In this document: in pieces, positions 22,058-33,237 of the stretch
How the letters are laid out: each line of letters starts with the position of its first letter
Numbering within the stretch: position 1 is the stretch's first letter
Assembly (NCBI GenBank): GCA_013146195.2
Contig: CM028382.1
Span: 60,863,596-60,927,595, forward strand
Direction: 5' to 3'
Length of the DNA stretch: 64,000 bases
Source of the DNA: Codonopsis lanceolata
Taxonomy: Eukaryota > Streptophyta > Magnoliopsida > Asterales > Campanulaceae
Notes under the pieces: model-generated
Seen by the model: only the letters and a program-made list of their open reading frames with translations
What the model was told of the DNA's origin: nothing
Databases searched by the model: none
Program-made: the position numbers and the translations under genes

Positions 22058-23480
22058 ATGGCTTTGCCACCGAACAAGGTGGAGGCCCCTCCCCCTCCTG
22101 GCGTTGCTACACCACTGGCTATTAATGTGCCGCCACCTACTAACTCGTATGCCACGACAGCTGAGTCAACCTACGACCACTCATTGTCAAACCCCTAATA
22201 GGGTTCCAGTTCTTAAGTAGTTTCAGTTGCCTCCACGGCCTGCTATTACTATTGATAATCGGCCATGTATTCTCTTTACTCCCATAGAAATTGCAGCCAC
22301 TGAACAAAAATTCCAGAACACGCTCATGTGGAATCTCGCGCATGTGGGACAACCAAACTATTATTCAAGAGCATATTTCGCGCATATGGAATCTTATGGG
22401 TTCTTTTGTCATTGGATTACTTTATCCATGGCATGTGATGGTTCATCTCAATTCCAACGTGGACTTGGTTCGTGCTCTCTCTAAGGAATCGCACGTGATT
22501 AATAATTGTATGTATAGGCCTTTCCGGTGGTCTTCGGATTTCGTTCTTTGCAAGGATAGCCCTATTGTTACGGTGTGGGTTAGGTTACAATACTTACCTT
22601 TGTAGTTCTTTACTCCTACCTTCTTGTAGCAAATAGGCAATGGGCTGGGTAATTTTCTTCGAGCGGATGATCGTACGTTGGCTTTGTCCCACCCTATGTA
22701 TGCTAGAATTTGTGTTGAAGCTTTTTGGTCTTATCGAGGACGATTGTAGGAAAAAGCAATGTCGAGGTGTTTCTCGCCACGAGACTGGGACACAGAATGT
22801 TGGGTCTAAAGGTAAGGAACATGTTGAGCCTCCTCTAGCTCATAAATCGGATCCTCACGCTCCATCTACACAGCATGCTATTCCATCTATGACTATTCCA
22901 ACTAAACCTACTCCTCCTAAACCTATTACTCAATAGTGGCAACCAGTAAAGGTAACTAACACTACGGAAGTAGGTACCATGTCTAATGCTAAGGACTCCC
23001 AATGAGTGGCGAAGGCTGTGGAATATGTGGATATTGAGGATGATGATGTTGAGAACAAAGTTCTTAATTCTATGAAGCATCGGACTATGGTAGATACTAG
23101 TATCAACATGGATGGAAATACATGGAAGGGAACAAATGACGAACATTTCCTTCAAAACTCATTCTCTTTTCTATCAGAATTGGAGGATACTGTTATGGAT
23201 GAATCTAATAATAAACCATAACATGTTAATCCAATAATGGGTGAAGCATAATTCCAGATAGGTAAAATTTGTTGACGGGATGAACCAAGGAAACTTGCGA
23301 AATACACTCGTTCCGCATCAATGGATGACTTGAGGGATTTCCCTAAAGCTTAGACAGATATGACAACATTTCAAGAGCAGTGTAAAATAAAAAATAAGAA
23401 GGCTAAGAAAGGTAAATCTTTGCAAGGTAATAAAAGAGTAACTAGGGCTACTGCAAAGGTCTGGGGTTCGTCACAATAAT
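22058..23480 (+). pseudogene. LINE ORF1 (DUF4283-like, nucleic-acid binding), degenerate
   Basis: Starts MALPPNKVEAPPPP at 22058, a proline-rich N-terminus. After frameshifts the conserved block typical of plant LINE ORF1 (DUF4283) appears at about 22410-22605: LVRALSKESHVINNCMYRPF, then RWSSDF and VWVRLQYLPL. A hydrophilic, Pro/Thr-rich tail follows (to about 22936), then an acidic EDDDVEN stretch and a basic end KKAKKGKSLQG with stops at 23478. ORF1 proteins bind the element RNA to form the retrotransposition particle. It lies just ahead of ORF2 (ATG at 23489) on the same strand. Internal stops at about 22195, 22603, 22935 and 23004 disable it. Confidence 0.7.
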
Positions 23481-23488
23481 CAGTTTTT

Positions 23489-26400
23489 ATGTCTATCATT
23501 ATATGGAATGCGAGAGGCATTGGTAATTGCAACACAATTTCATATTTGCAGAAGCTAAAGTTACAACATAATACATGTCTAATAGTCATCTTAGAGCCAA
23601 AAATTACTTGTGAATGTCTGCCTTTTCTTGCTAGGTGACTTGATTATGATTTTAGTATGCATAATTCCCCTTTTAACACTCATATATGGCTGATGTGGGA
23701 CAAACATGTTAATATATTGTTACTTAATGCGTCAGATTTGGTAGTTATCTCTAGTCATAATATTGATTTGTGGTTTGTTGGTGGGGACTTTAATATTGTT
23801 GATCATTCGGTTGAAAAATTAGGAGGCAATGGTCATGATTATAATAGCATGATAGATTTAAATGATTGTATGCTTCAGGCTGATTGGTTGATGCATGATT
23901 TGAAGGTAGTCGATATACATGGTGTAATGATTATCATAATGGTCGTAAAATCTTGGAACAGTTGGATCGAGATCTGGTTAATGGATATTTCAAGAGCCAA
24001 TTTCCAAGTTTGCAAGTTACTCATCTTAGTCGTGTGTCTTCTGATCATTCTCCACTTCTTCTTGACTTTCATTTAGTCCCTAAACCTCGTGGTACATTTC
24101 ATTTTCTTCGTATGTGGATGGATCATAAGGACTCAATGGGTTTTGTTCAGCAACAATGGGATTGCCCCGTCTTCGGCTCTCCCATGGAAATTTTGCATAG
24201 GAAATTGGTCTTTCTTCACAGAGAACTTAAGCATTGGAATTGGTATGTGTTTGGGCATGTTCAACGTAATGTTGTTTTTGCTCACGATGAAATTTTACGG
24301 CTTGAAGTGGCTCTTCAGAATGGGTGGAATTCTCAGATGGAGGCAGAATTGTTGAAAACTAAACGGGATTTAGTGACTTTTATTCGTCGGGAGGATGAGC
24401 TATTACAATAAAAAGCTCGCTCTAATTGGCTTTAGGATAGGGATAGGAACACTGTTTTCTTCCATGCTACTCTTCATGATCAAGTTACTCATATATGATG
24501 AGGATTAAGTTGGATGTTAGAACTTGATGTTCGGACAATAAGATTATTGTTTATTTGTGATATGGTAGATGATTTATTTACTTCGTCAAATGTTGCTATG
24601 AACACCGACTTATTTTCATCGGTTGAGCAAGTTATTCAAGAGGGGGATAATGTTCTCATGGAGGCTATACCTAGCAGCATCGAAGTTTGGGATGCTATGA
24701 AAGTACTTAATCCGAATAGTGCTCCTGGTCCTGATGGTTTTACGGGTCATTTTTTCCAAGGCTGTTGGAATATTATTGGGTCTTATGTGGTTGTTGTTGT
24801 TCATGTCTTTTTTCAAGGTAGTTAGATACATCGAGGTTTATTCGGCCACTTCGTTGGTTTTAATCCCTAAGATTACTAACCTGAATGGGTTTCGTGATCT
24901 TCGACCCATTAGTTTGTGCAATTTTGCGTGCAAAATAATATCCAAAATCATAACAAATAGGTTAGCTGGCCTTCTACCTAAAATTATCTCCCAAAAGTAA
25001 TCGAGCTTTGTTAAAGGTGTCTTATTCAGGAAAACATTGTGTTAGCTCATGAGTTGGTTTCCTGTATTGATAACAAAGTAGTGGGGGTAATGTGGTGTTT
25101 AAATTGGATATGTCTAAGGCCTATGATCGTTTGGAATGGCCTTTTTGATTGCGTGTGTTGCGTGCTTTTGGCTTCAATGATCAGGTGTGTGGTTTAGTTG
25201 AGCGTGTGATTAGCAATATTTGGTACTCGATTCAGGTCAATGGCTCTAACTTTGGATTTTTCAGGTGTACTTGAGAAGTCCGTCAATGAGACCATATATC
25301 TCCTCTTTTATTCATTATGACTCAGGAGATTCTTTCGTTTGCTATAAAGAGAGGGGTTACGGTTTGTGCGATCAGTCCTAATGGTCATGGCCGGGGGAAT
25401 TTGCTTATATCTTATCTTCTATATGCAGATGTCATGCTTATGTTTAGTAATACGGGGAAATCTTCCCTTCAGCATCTTCATGGTATTTTTTGTTTCGTAT
25501 GAGCAATCGTTGGGACAACTTATTAGCCTTCAAAAAAGTGGGTTTTATACATCTTCTCGTTGTTCTCGTCGTTGGGCTCAGTTTATTACCACTTGATCTG
25601 GGAGTGCTAAAAAATTCTTCCTTATGAAAAGCTTGGGTCTTCCTTTATTTTGTGGCAGAGTGAAAACGTGTTACTTTGAAGACCTTGAGTCCAGAATTCT
25701 TCGTAGAATTGAGGGGTGGAAAACGCAGTTGTTGTCTATTGGGGGTAAGATTACTCTTTTTAAGTCTGACATTAGTAGAGTCCTAGTGTTTGCTATTTCA
25801 GCTATTAAAGTTCCTTCGATGGTTATTAAACGACTTGAGCAAGCTATGGCAAACTTTTTATGGAGTAGTGCTGGAGAAAACATAACTTATTAGGTCTCTT
25901 GGGAAGTGGTTTGTTGGCCTTTACTAGATGATGGGTTAGGGCTTCGTTCTCTTCAACAAGACAAGGATTCTCTTCATGCTAAAATGGCCTGGAGTTTGCT
26001 TCAAGGAAAAATTTTATGGGCTCGGTTTATCATCTCTAAATATGAGAGGGTAGGAATTTTGTATATTTTCCTCCGGCTTCTCATATCTTGAAATCTATTT
26101 ATCCTTATATGGAGGTTGTGCATCAGCATAGGAGATGGGTGATTGGGAAAGGAGATATTTCTAGATCTTTTGGAATGATAATTGGATGGGCGTGAGGCTA
26201 TAGGTCCCCGTCCTATTGATACGCAACTTTTGGTTCGACAAGCTTTTGAACACCTACCTTCGATATTGGATTTAATTCCAAATCAGTTTCATTATGCTAT
26301 ACAAAGAGTTCATTTGTAAGATAATACTCCAGATAGATTGGTCTTTGATCTTACCACTTCAGGGGATTTTAATACCAAGATGTATTGGAGTTACCATCTG

Positions 26401-26500
26401 TAGCATAGTCTCTCCCTCGCTTGGGCGTCGAAAATTTGGAAATCTTGACTTCCGATCCTAAAGTTGGTGGTTTTATATGGAAGTTGTTTTGGGTGGCTAT
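23489..26500 (+). pseudogene. LINE ORF2, 5' part: endonuclease and reverse transcriptase
   Basis: Opens MSIIIWNARGIGN, the start of an apurinic-like (EEP) endonuclease. GGDFNIV (about 23782) and SSDHSPLLLDF (about 24031) are further active-site blocks. The RT domain follows: LNPNSAPGPDGFTGHFF (24706-24756), DLRPISLCNFACKIISKI (about 24898-24950), FKLDMSKAYDRLEW (about 25099-25138) and YADVMLMF near 25420, where the second catalytic Asp of YADD is Val. WKTQLLSIGGKITLFK (25711-25758) and MAWSLLQGK mark the region after RT. Many stops break the frame. The enzyme would nick target DNA and copy the RNA in place. The frame is interrupted at 26500 by the LTR element and resumes at 29571. Confidence 0.85.
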
Positions 26501-27283
26501 TGATACGAGTGGAGGAGTCAAGGCATTCAAGGGAAAGGAGTCGGGTTGGACCAAAGGGACTCACGGTTGGAAGAAGGTTTATGGGGAAGTGTTAGAGGAT
26601 CAGACTAGGTGGGCTGCAGCCGTGGAGGGGCTCATTGGATGCAAGCTGCGAGGAGGCACAAGGATGGACAATGAAGTTGTGAACGTTTGGAAGGGTTGGA
26701 CTTGCCAATCCTTAGGACACAAGGAATTATCTAGTATAAGGCTTTATTTAATTTATTTTGAAAGTGTGTTAGAGTCCAGTATGGACCGAAGTAGTTAGTC
26801 TTTTTAAAATCCATTAGATTAGGACTTCTTTATTGTTATTTAGTTAGGAGTTCTTTATTGTTTTTAGATAGGATTTCTTATGTTCTTTTCTAGTTTTTCT
26901 AGAGTCCTGTTAGGTAGGTAATTAGATTAAGTTTGGAACTCTTGTAACCTATTTAAAGTCATGAATTTTCATTATGAAGGCAGTTTTTTGGGGAATAAAT
27001 AAAAGTAACAAAAGAACAAGGTTCGTTCTTCCTTCAAACCGATTTAATCTAATCAAGGTGAGTGAAGCCTAGATTGATTTCATCGTTGGGATCCTTTACG
27101 TTAGGTGAGTGAAGTCTATTCGGTGAACCCGTTTCTATCCTTTTATTTTTTATTTTTGTTTTTGGAGTATTTAAGGGAATTTTCAGATAGCTTGTTGTTG
27201 TTTTGGATTGTTCTTCGTTGGTGATTTAAGCCATTCAAGTTGTTTCTGCCAACATGAGTATTCGAGGTTTAGAATTCACATCA
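26501..27283 (+). repeat. 5' LTR of the nested element
   Basis: 783 bp, starts TGATACGAGTGGAGGAGTC and ends ATTCACATCA, followed directly by the primer-binding site. Near-identical to 28789-29570. Confidence 0.95.
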
Positions 27284-27285
27284 AT

Positions 27286-27297
27286 TGGTATCAGAGC
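27286..27297 (+). other. Primer-binding site, initiator tRNA-Met type
   Basis: TGGTATCAGAGC lies two bases after the LTR. This is the standard plant primer-binding site complementary to the 3' end of methionine initiator tRNA. Confidence 0.9.
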
Positions 27298-27389
27298 ACA
27301 ATTCTTTATGAATCCTTATTCGTAATTGATCATGGAGGAGACGGCACAAAGAGGGAGGATCTTCAAGACCCGCGGGTTAATTCTTGAAA

Positions 27390-27720
27390 GAGTTTGCATT
27401 ATTCGCAATTAACGAGGGAAGTTGTGTAAATGGAGTTTCCACTATCGTACTCGAAAAGTTGGGACTGCCTACCATGCCACATCCTTACCCGTATGAGCTT
27501 AGTGGATTAATGAAGGACAGAGGAGTCAAGGTTACCAAGTAGGCCGTCGTCGCATTTTCGATAGGAGGCTATGAGGAAGAGTTGTTGTGTGACGTCCTCC
27601 CTATTGATTCCTCATTTGCTGTTGGGACGACCATGGTAGTTCGACAGATTCGTCGAGCATGATGAGAGAATGAATACATACATAGTAACTAAAGGGCAGA
27701 AAAGGTTCAGGCTAAAACCA
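27390..27720 (+). pseudogene. Ty3-type protease remnant in the nested element
   Basis: One frame reads NEGSCVNGVSTIVLEKLGL, then HPYPYELSGLMKDRGVKVTK, a stop, then AVVAFSIGGYEEELLCDVLP. After a frameshift it reads LLGRPW and FDRFVEHDERMNT. This matches, as far as I recall, the retropepsin region of plant Ty3 pol. The catalytic Asp-Gly-Gly has become Asn-Glu-Gly. Nothing of RT follows. It shows the element descends from a coding Ty3 element by loss of most of pol. Confidence 0.6.
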
Positions 27721-27807
27721 TCCACCACAATTCAAGAGGAAGACAGTCCGAGATCGGAATAGGTTTACCAAGTAACGAATGAGTGGGAGAAACAGGAACA
27801 ATGGTCG

Positions 27808-28790
27808 TTGGCTAGCGAAAAAGAGGCAGTGAAAAATCTAAGGGTTGAGAAGGATGGTGGGAAACTCTACAAACAAGATCACAAAAGAACTGTTTCGTAT
27901 GAAGAAAGTGAACATGATACTGCTCCTAAAGAATGCCGTAGCTGGGAAATGCAAAAAAATAAATTGGGGAAAGAAAAACTGAAAAGGGACGAATTGTACA
28001 TGATGATGAAGGAGAAAGACAGAATACAGTTCTTGAGAAATTGAAGAAAGCACATGTATGCGAAGACCCGATGGATTTGAAATTTCCAAATCCTTTAACT
28101 TTAAGGATTCCAAATTTAGATTTAAAGGTATGTGGTTTTATTCTGTTAATCCTTATTCAAGAACATAATTTCGTGGTGATTAGCATAACATGGAGTGTAA
28201 AACGAGGTACTTCGTCATTTTGGAATTCATACGAGTTTAAACCTCCGTGGAGAGCTAAATGGAAGGTAAATAAGGTGGACATAGGGGTTGCTTTTAAAAA
28301 ATGGTTTACTAAATGGATAGGCAAACAGTTTGGGGCTGTTTGGGTGCAAGAGAAAAAAATTATACAAGCTATGGAAGGCAAAGATATCAGCGGGGTTGTT
28401 TTTATGCAAGAGGGTAGTCACATGGGTGTTATTGAAGACTTGGTTGGAAAGTTCGACACAAGCCTAATTGTGAATACTTCTTCAATCCAGAATTTTATTT
28501 ATAGAAGGTTTGGTGGTGAAGTTAACCAAGATTTGTGGATAAACGAAGAGGGGGCCACGGGTTAGAGAGAATTTCAGAACATGCTTCTAAATTTCACCTT
28601 ACGTAAGGGCAAAGAAGGCTGGGCAAGGAAGTTTTTAGAGTTAGCCCGTGATAAAGCTAGGATAATGGGTTATGTATTGGTGGCTAGATGTGGAATCAAA
28701 GAAGAACAAGGAAGTAAATTTAAAACTGAGTGGTTCAATGAAGCAAGGGGTCAAGAATTGAGGACAATCCTTCTCAAAGAAGGGGGTTTG
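27808..28790 (+). pseudogene. Unknown ORF of the nested element, about 250-320 codons in three blocks
   Basis: Three adjoining open stretches cover most of the interior. 27808-28044 (78 codons) is highly charged and Lys/Glu-rich (KLGKEKLKRDELYMMMKEKD), so likely helical. 28041-28565 (174 codons) overlaps it in another frame and is rich in aromatic residues (PPWRAKWKVNKVDIGVAFKK, FTKWIGKQFGAVW). 28581-28790 stays in the frame of the second block after a single TAG and ends EGGL at the 3' LTR edge. I recognise no domain. Gag would be expected before protease, not after, so this position is odd. It may be a decayed extra ORF or captured host sequence. One frameshift and one stop suggest a once-intact protein. 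Confidence 0.4.
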
Positions 28791-29570
28791 ATACGAGTGG
28801 AGGAGTCAAGGCATTCGAGGGAAAGGAGTCGGGTTGGACCAAAGGGACTCACGATTGGTAAAAGGTTTATGGAGAAGTGTTAGAGGACCAGACTAAGTGG
28901 GTTGCAGCCGTGGAGGGGCTCATTGGATGCAAGCCGCGAGGAGGCACAAGGATGGACAATGAAGTTATGAACGTTTGGAAGGGTTGGACTTGCCAATCCT
29001 TGGGACATAAGGAATTGTCTAGTATAAGGCTTTATTTAATTTATTTTGAAAGTGTATTAGAGTCCAGTATGGACCGAAGTAGTTTGTCTTTTTTAAATCC
29101 ATTAGATTATGACTTCTTTATTGTTATTTAGTTAGGAGTTCTTTATTGTTTTTAGATAGGATTTCTTATGTTCTTTTCTAGTTTTTCTAGAGTCCTGTTA
29201 GGTAGGTAATTAGATTAAGTTTTGAACTCTTGTAACCTATTTAAAGTCATGAATTTTCAATATGAAGGCAGTTGTTTGGGGAATAAAGAAAAGTAACAAA
29301 AGAACAAGGTTCATTCTTCCTTCAAATCGATTTAATCTAATCAAGGTGAGTGAAGTCTAGATTGATTTCATCGTCGGGATCCTTTACGTTAGGTGAGTGA
29401 AGCCTATCCGATGAACCCGTTTCTATCCTTTTATTTTTTATTTTGTTTTTGGAGTATTTAAGGGAATTTTCGGACAGCTTGTTGTTGTTTTGGATTGTTC
29501 TTCGTTGGTGATTCAAGCCATTCAAGTTGTTTTCGCCAACTTGAGTATTCGGGATTTAGAATTCACATCA
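28789..29570 (+). repeat. 3' LTR of the nested element
   Basis: 782 bp, preceded by the purine tract AAGAAGGGGGTT and followed by the GCTAT duplication at 29571-29575. Near-identical to the 5' LTR. Confidence 0.95.
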
Positions 29571-30475
29571 GCTATTCTAGTAGATCTGCAACTTCACACA
29601 AGACACATCCCAATTGTCTCTCACTGCTACTGTTGTGCGCACGCCCCGCCGCAAGAATCTATACATCATCTATTTCTCCATTCCGAGGTTGCTCATGTGC
29701 TTTCGTCTAAATTGGCTATTCCATTTAATAATATTTATCGCTATTCTTCCATACAACATTTGTTTATGTATTCTTGTTGGGAGATTTGGAAGGCTAGATG
29801 TCGTGCATGTCCCAATGTGAACCGAGTTTATTCATAATCAAATTATGGGTGGAGTTCGGATGAGATTGGGTCGTTTTGTGCCTAAGACTTCTTCTTCTCC
29901 AGCAGGTATTCGATGTTTACATGTGTTGTCTGTTCCGCTAACTGCTCCTCCTATGAACAAAGGTGTTTGGTTAAAATGGTTTCCTCCTCCATCCTTATCA
30001 TTCAAACTTAATATTGATGGATCCTCCTGTAATGGTCTTGCCACTGGTGGCGGCATCATTAGAGATTCTCAAGGGAGTTTTTGTGAAAGCTTTCTCTTAT
30101 TTTTATAGGAATGGTACAAACATGTCTGCTGAGGTTGCTGCTCTCTGTGATGGTTTAACTCTTTGCAGGTCGCTCCAGCTTGATTCTGTCATTGTGGAAT
30201 CAGATTCACATGTTGTTGTTTCAGTCCATAAAGGTATTCATCATTGTCCATGGAATATTTCTTATGAGCTTCCCCGTTGCTCTTCTCTCGTGGGGGACTA
30301 TTCTACAAATCACATTTATCGAGAAGGCAATAATGTTGTTGATAGGCTTGCGGCTACAACTCAAGAGTCTCAAATGTCTCAGGATTATGATGCATTTTTC
30401 TAGCTTCCTAGGATGGTTTGTGTTGCTCTTCAACATGATGCCTTAGGTTTAGCTACTTATCGCATGTGTAGGTGA
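29571..30475 (+). pseudogene. LINE ORF2, 3' part: zinc-finger region and RNase H
   Basis: Continues ORF2 beyond the LTR insertion. LQLHTRHIPIV, then CYCCAHAPPQESIHHLFLH (about 29587-29680) is the zf-RVT region after the reverse transcriptase. The RNase H-like (RVT_3) domain follows: FKLNIDGSSCNGLATGGGII (30003-30062), AEVAALCDGLTLCRSLQLDS (30131-30190), VIVESDSHVV, and HIYREGNNVVDRLA near the end. A TAG at 30401 precedes the likely original stop at 30473. One frameshift lies at about 30100. About 170 bp of 3' UTR and the A-rich tail follow. Confidence 0.85.
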
Positions 30476-31469
30476 CTTTTGTTGGTTATATTTTTTTTTA
30501 GATTTTTTTCCTTCCTTGTATTTTTGTTTCGAGGTTAGGTTCCTCTCCGTTCCCCCTAAATCGGGTTAGGTTGGTTGTCCCCCACTTGTTTGTACTTCTT
30601 TTTTCTTATTTATAAAGTTCCGCAAGTGCCGCTCTATTTTCCAAAAAATAAATAATAAAAAAAATATATAAGGATGGTTTTTCACTTTCTCCCTTGATTT
30701 TTTTTAACAATTTTATATCATAATGATCACGCCAAATGTGTGGTGATCTTGTCTTATGTCCACGTAGACAATGAAGCTGGTGAGCTCGGTTGATGACATG
30801 GAATGATGAGAGCCTTTGTCCGGCAAAGACGTGTAGCAAAGTGATTCAACTCAAGCTCTTCGTCGGTGGAGAAATGATGTTTCTAACTATAATACCCCGA
30901 TTATTTTAATTAAAAATATCAATTTGTGTTGATTAAAATTATATTTTTGTTTTGGACCTATTTAGTAATTAATTGAATTGGGTCGGGCTAGGTCCACTTT
31001 TGACTAAGACTTTAATAATAATTCCCTATTACTTAAATAAATTTTAGTTAAATTACGTTAGGATTTGTTGAAAACATAGTAGGGTTTTACTTATATAAAT
31101 AAGGTATTAGGGAGGGAGAAAACCCTTACCAACAATTAAGAAAAGAAAGAGGAAAAATATATATTGCGGCAGCCAAGGGAGTGGTTTCCATCGACGAGAG
31201 AGAAATTTTTAGAGAGGCGGCAAAAGTGTGGTAAGCAATTCAATGTCTTCTTCTTTGATATTGATGGTGATGTTTTGATATGAGTATAATAGATGTTTGT
31301 AATACTATTTCTTGTTGATTGGTAGGTAGTATATTATAGTACTGTATTAAAAAAAACCAATTATGGGTGTCAGTAGTTTTTTTTAGTACGATTTGCATGT
31401 GTAGATCCCTATATAGTTTCTTTTTATATATTATTATACTATATACACACATCGTATTACAGTGCATGT

Positions 31470-31620
31470 GATCAGTGTGTGTTTTTGTAGGGGAATCAGT
31501 GTGTGTGCAGAGAGTAATATTTAAGTGTGTGTTTTGTAGGTGAATCGGTGTGTGTGCAAAGAGTAATATTTAAGTGTGTGTTTTTGTAGTGTGTAATTGG
31601 TGTGTATGCAGAGAATAGGT
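31470..31620 (+). repeat. TG-rich tandem repeat in the LTR, unit about 51 bp
   Basis: The block AGAGTAATATTTAAGTGTGT and its surroundings (GTGTGTGTGCA...TTTTGTAG) occurs twice in full, with partial copies on each side. Confidence 0.85.
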
Positions 31621-32362
31621 ACTACCTATATATTATTTAATACCTATATATATATACACACCAGATAACAGGGTAGTGTGTGTTCCGTGTGTGTGGTGCA
31701 TGTGTGTTTGGGTTTTGTGATTTAAAAAACAAGGAATAATAATAATAACAATAAATTATTTAATAAAGTATTACTATAATATTGTTATTTAAATTAATAG
31801 GTTTTGGTTGGTACATTTTTAGTTTAGTGATCATGATATGTTTTGAACTTAAATTTGGACAAGGAAGGTTATGATGATCATATGTGTTGCGGACCTTTTT
31901 GCTAAGCATTTCGAGGTAAATGATTAGGTTTCTTTTAGGTTATTTTGTAAAAGTATAAAATATTTTTTAATGTTAGGCTTCCGCTAATTTTTTTGAAAAT
32001 TTGTTTTTCAATTGTCATACGTGGCCTCGTGTCGGTAGTTGCTTTGACTCTGTCGTTAGCCTTGTTGAATATTTTCGTTATCACAATTTTCGTGTTTAAA
32101 CTTGTCTGCATGAAATGCTTTATACTATCGAAAAATTTGTTTCGTGTTTGTCAACTTATCGGCATACTCCTTTGTAGTGAAAATATTGATTTGCAATACA
32201 AGCATTGTTTTGATAGTGGTACATTTATAATACTATCTATATTTTGAAAATAATTATGATCACTAAGTATGAACAACCCGTCACTGGGATTACGTGACAA
32301 ACAATGAAATAAGTTAAATTGCAACACTTGGCCCGTGAGTGCGGTAATATGGATATACCATA

Positions 32363-32446
32363 ATAATGTACTCTTCGGGGGATTTGTGTATTCTTCGGGA
32401 GATTTGTGTACCATTCGGAGGATTTACGAACCATTGGGGGATTTGG
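32363..32446 (+). repeat. Short tandem repeats in the LTR, unit about 21 bp
   Basis: Four decayed copies of a unit like GATTTGTGTACCATTCGGGG. The same array, shortened, lies at the start of the partial 3' LTR (36391). Confidence 0.8.
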
Positions 32447-33027
32447 TTCTTGGTCAATAGACCCTTACGTGATCTTAATAAATGTATTTGATCTTCGGTC
32501 GTTACTAGCTAGTATGGAGATAGTCAGTAACGACAAACTTGTTTAATCCACATTTTGTTTTGCATGAACTCTTTATTTTAAAAGAGTTTTTAATCGTTCG
32601 ATACCTATCTTTTGATTTTGCAAGTTATCAAATTTCTAAACTATGTTCTACATACATCACGATTATTCCTTGAGTCACCTCTCCTTAGAAACCGGAGGCG
32701 TCATATAATTTTACTGAGCTTTGTTAGCTCACCCTTCACACCACTCTTCTTCTAGGTTGGAATTAAGGACCAAGTTTGAGGTAGAGGATACAAGCGAAGA
32801 AATCAAGATTTTAGGGCGTACTTTTATAATTTGAATTTTTATAAGGACATAGTCAAATTAGTAGACTTTTGTTTCACAATTTATTTTGGATGATTGTATT
32901 TTAAATTGGAGACTTTGTTGTTCTAGTTGGATGACATTCCAATTTAGTCTTTATTTAAGTTTGAATTTGTAGTAACGTGGCCAGATGTGGGTCTAAAAGG
33001 TCGGACCCGAGTTTGGGGATTACAGAT

Positions 33028-33045
33028 TGGTATCGAGCTTAGGGT
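33028..33045 (+). other. Primer-binding site of the second chromovirus
   Basis: TTGGTATCGAGCTTAGGG, three bases after the LTR. It is a slightly changed form of TGGTATCAGAGC, the initiator tRNA-Met site. Confidence 0.8.
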
Positions 33046-33237
33046 TCAGATTCGATTAGTATTAGCATTAGAATGGTGGAAGTTGGAGATGACGAGAGAA
33101 TATGATTATAATTTTGTATACCATTGGCTACTCTGTAACAATAAGTTTTGATAATAGCTAAGTTATGATCTAACAAATGATTAAGGAAATGATTGTTTCG
33201 TTAAAAACTGATGTACTTCTGTTCACTTGTAGGAATG

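Larger units (their letters stand above)
26501..29570 (+). mobile_element. Complete non-autonomous LTR retrotransposon nested in the LINE
   Basis: Two LTRs (26501-27283 and 28789-29570), both TGATACGAGTGG...ATTCACATCA, enclose a 1.5-kb interior. A methionine-type primer-binding site (27286) and a purine tract before the 3' LTR (about 28776-28788) are in place. A 5-bp target-site duplication GCTAT flanks the whole (26496-26500 and 29571-29575). The interior lacks RT, RNase H and integrase. It holds a protease remnant and an unknown ORF. By eye the LTRs differ at about 37 of 782 sites, nearly 5%, roughly three quarters of them transitions. It must rely on enzymes from another element. Confidence 0.95.
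21987..30665 (+). mobile_element. Full-length L1-type LINE, split by an LTR retrotransposon
   Basis: A 12-bp target-site duplication ATATAAGGATGG flanks the element (21975-21986 and 30666-30677); the next bases (CTTT / TTTT) nearly extend it. The element ends in an A-rich tail at 30643-30665. Inside, in order, are ORF1 (nucleic-acid binding), then ORF2 with endonuclease, reverse transcriptase, zinc-finger and RNase H parts. Removing the inserted LTR element (26501-29570) and its duplication leaves about 5.6 kb, normal for plant L1. Both ORFs carry stops and frameshifts, so it is dead. Full length plus intact duplications point to one clean insertion event before the LTR element arrived. Confidence 0.9.
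30888..33024 (+). mobile_element. 5' LTR of the second Tekay/Del chromovirus
   Basis: Starts TATAATACCCCG (the usual TGTAATACCCC with one change) and ends GGGGATTACA, directly before a methionine-type primer-binding site. Length about 2.14 kb. Its last 630 bases recur at 36391-37023 as the rest of the 3' LTR. The stretch GTGACGTGGCC...ATGTGGG resembles the end of the first chromovirus LTR. Contains two tandem-repeat patches (31470-31620, 32363-32446). Confidence 0.85.

Noticed and set aside
26421..26798. 125-codon ORF spanning the LINE/LTR junction, and its sister at 28877-29131
   Set aside because: The first runs from LINE sequence into the LTR, and the same LTR frame recurs in the other LTR. 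It is chance openness of LTR DNA, not a gene.
27286..27297. tRNA gene
   Set aside because: The match to methionine tRNA is only a 12-base primer-binding site beside an LTR; no tRNA body is present.
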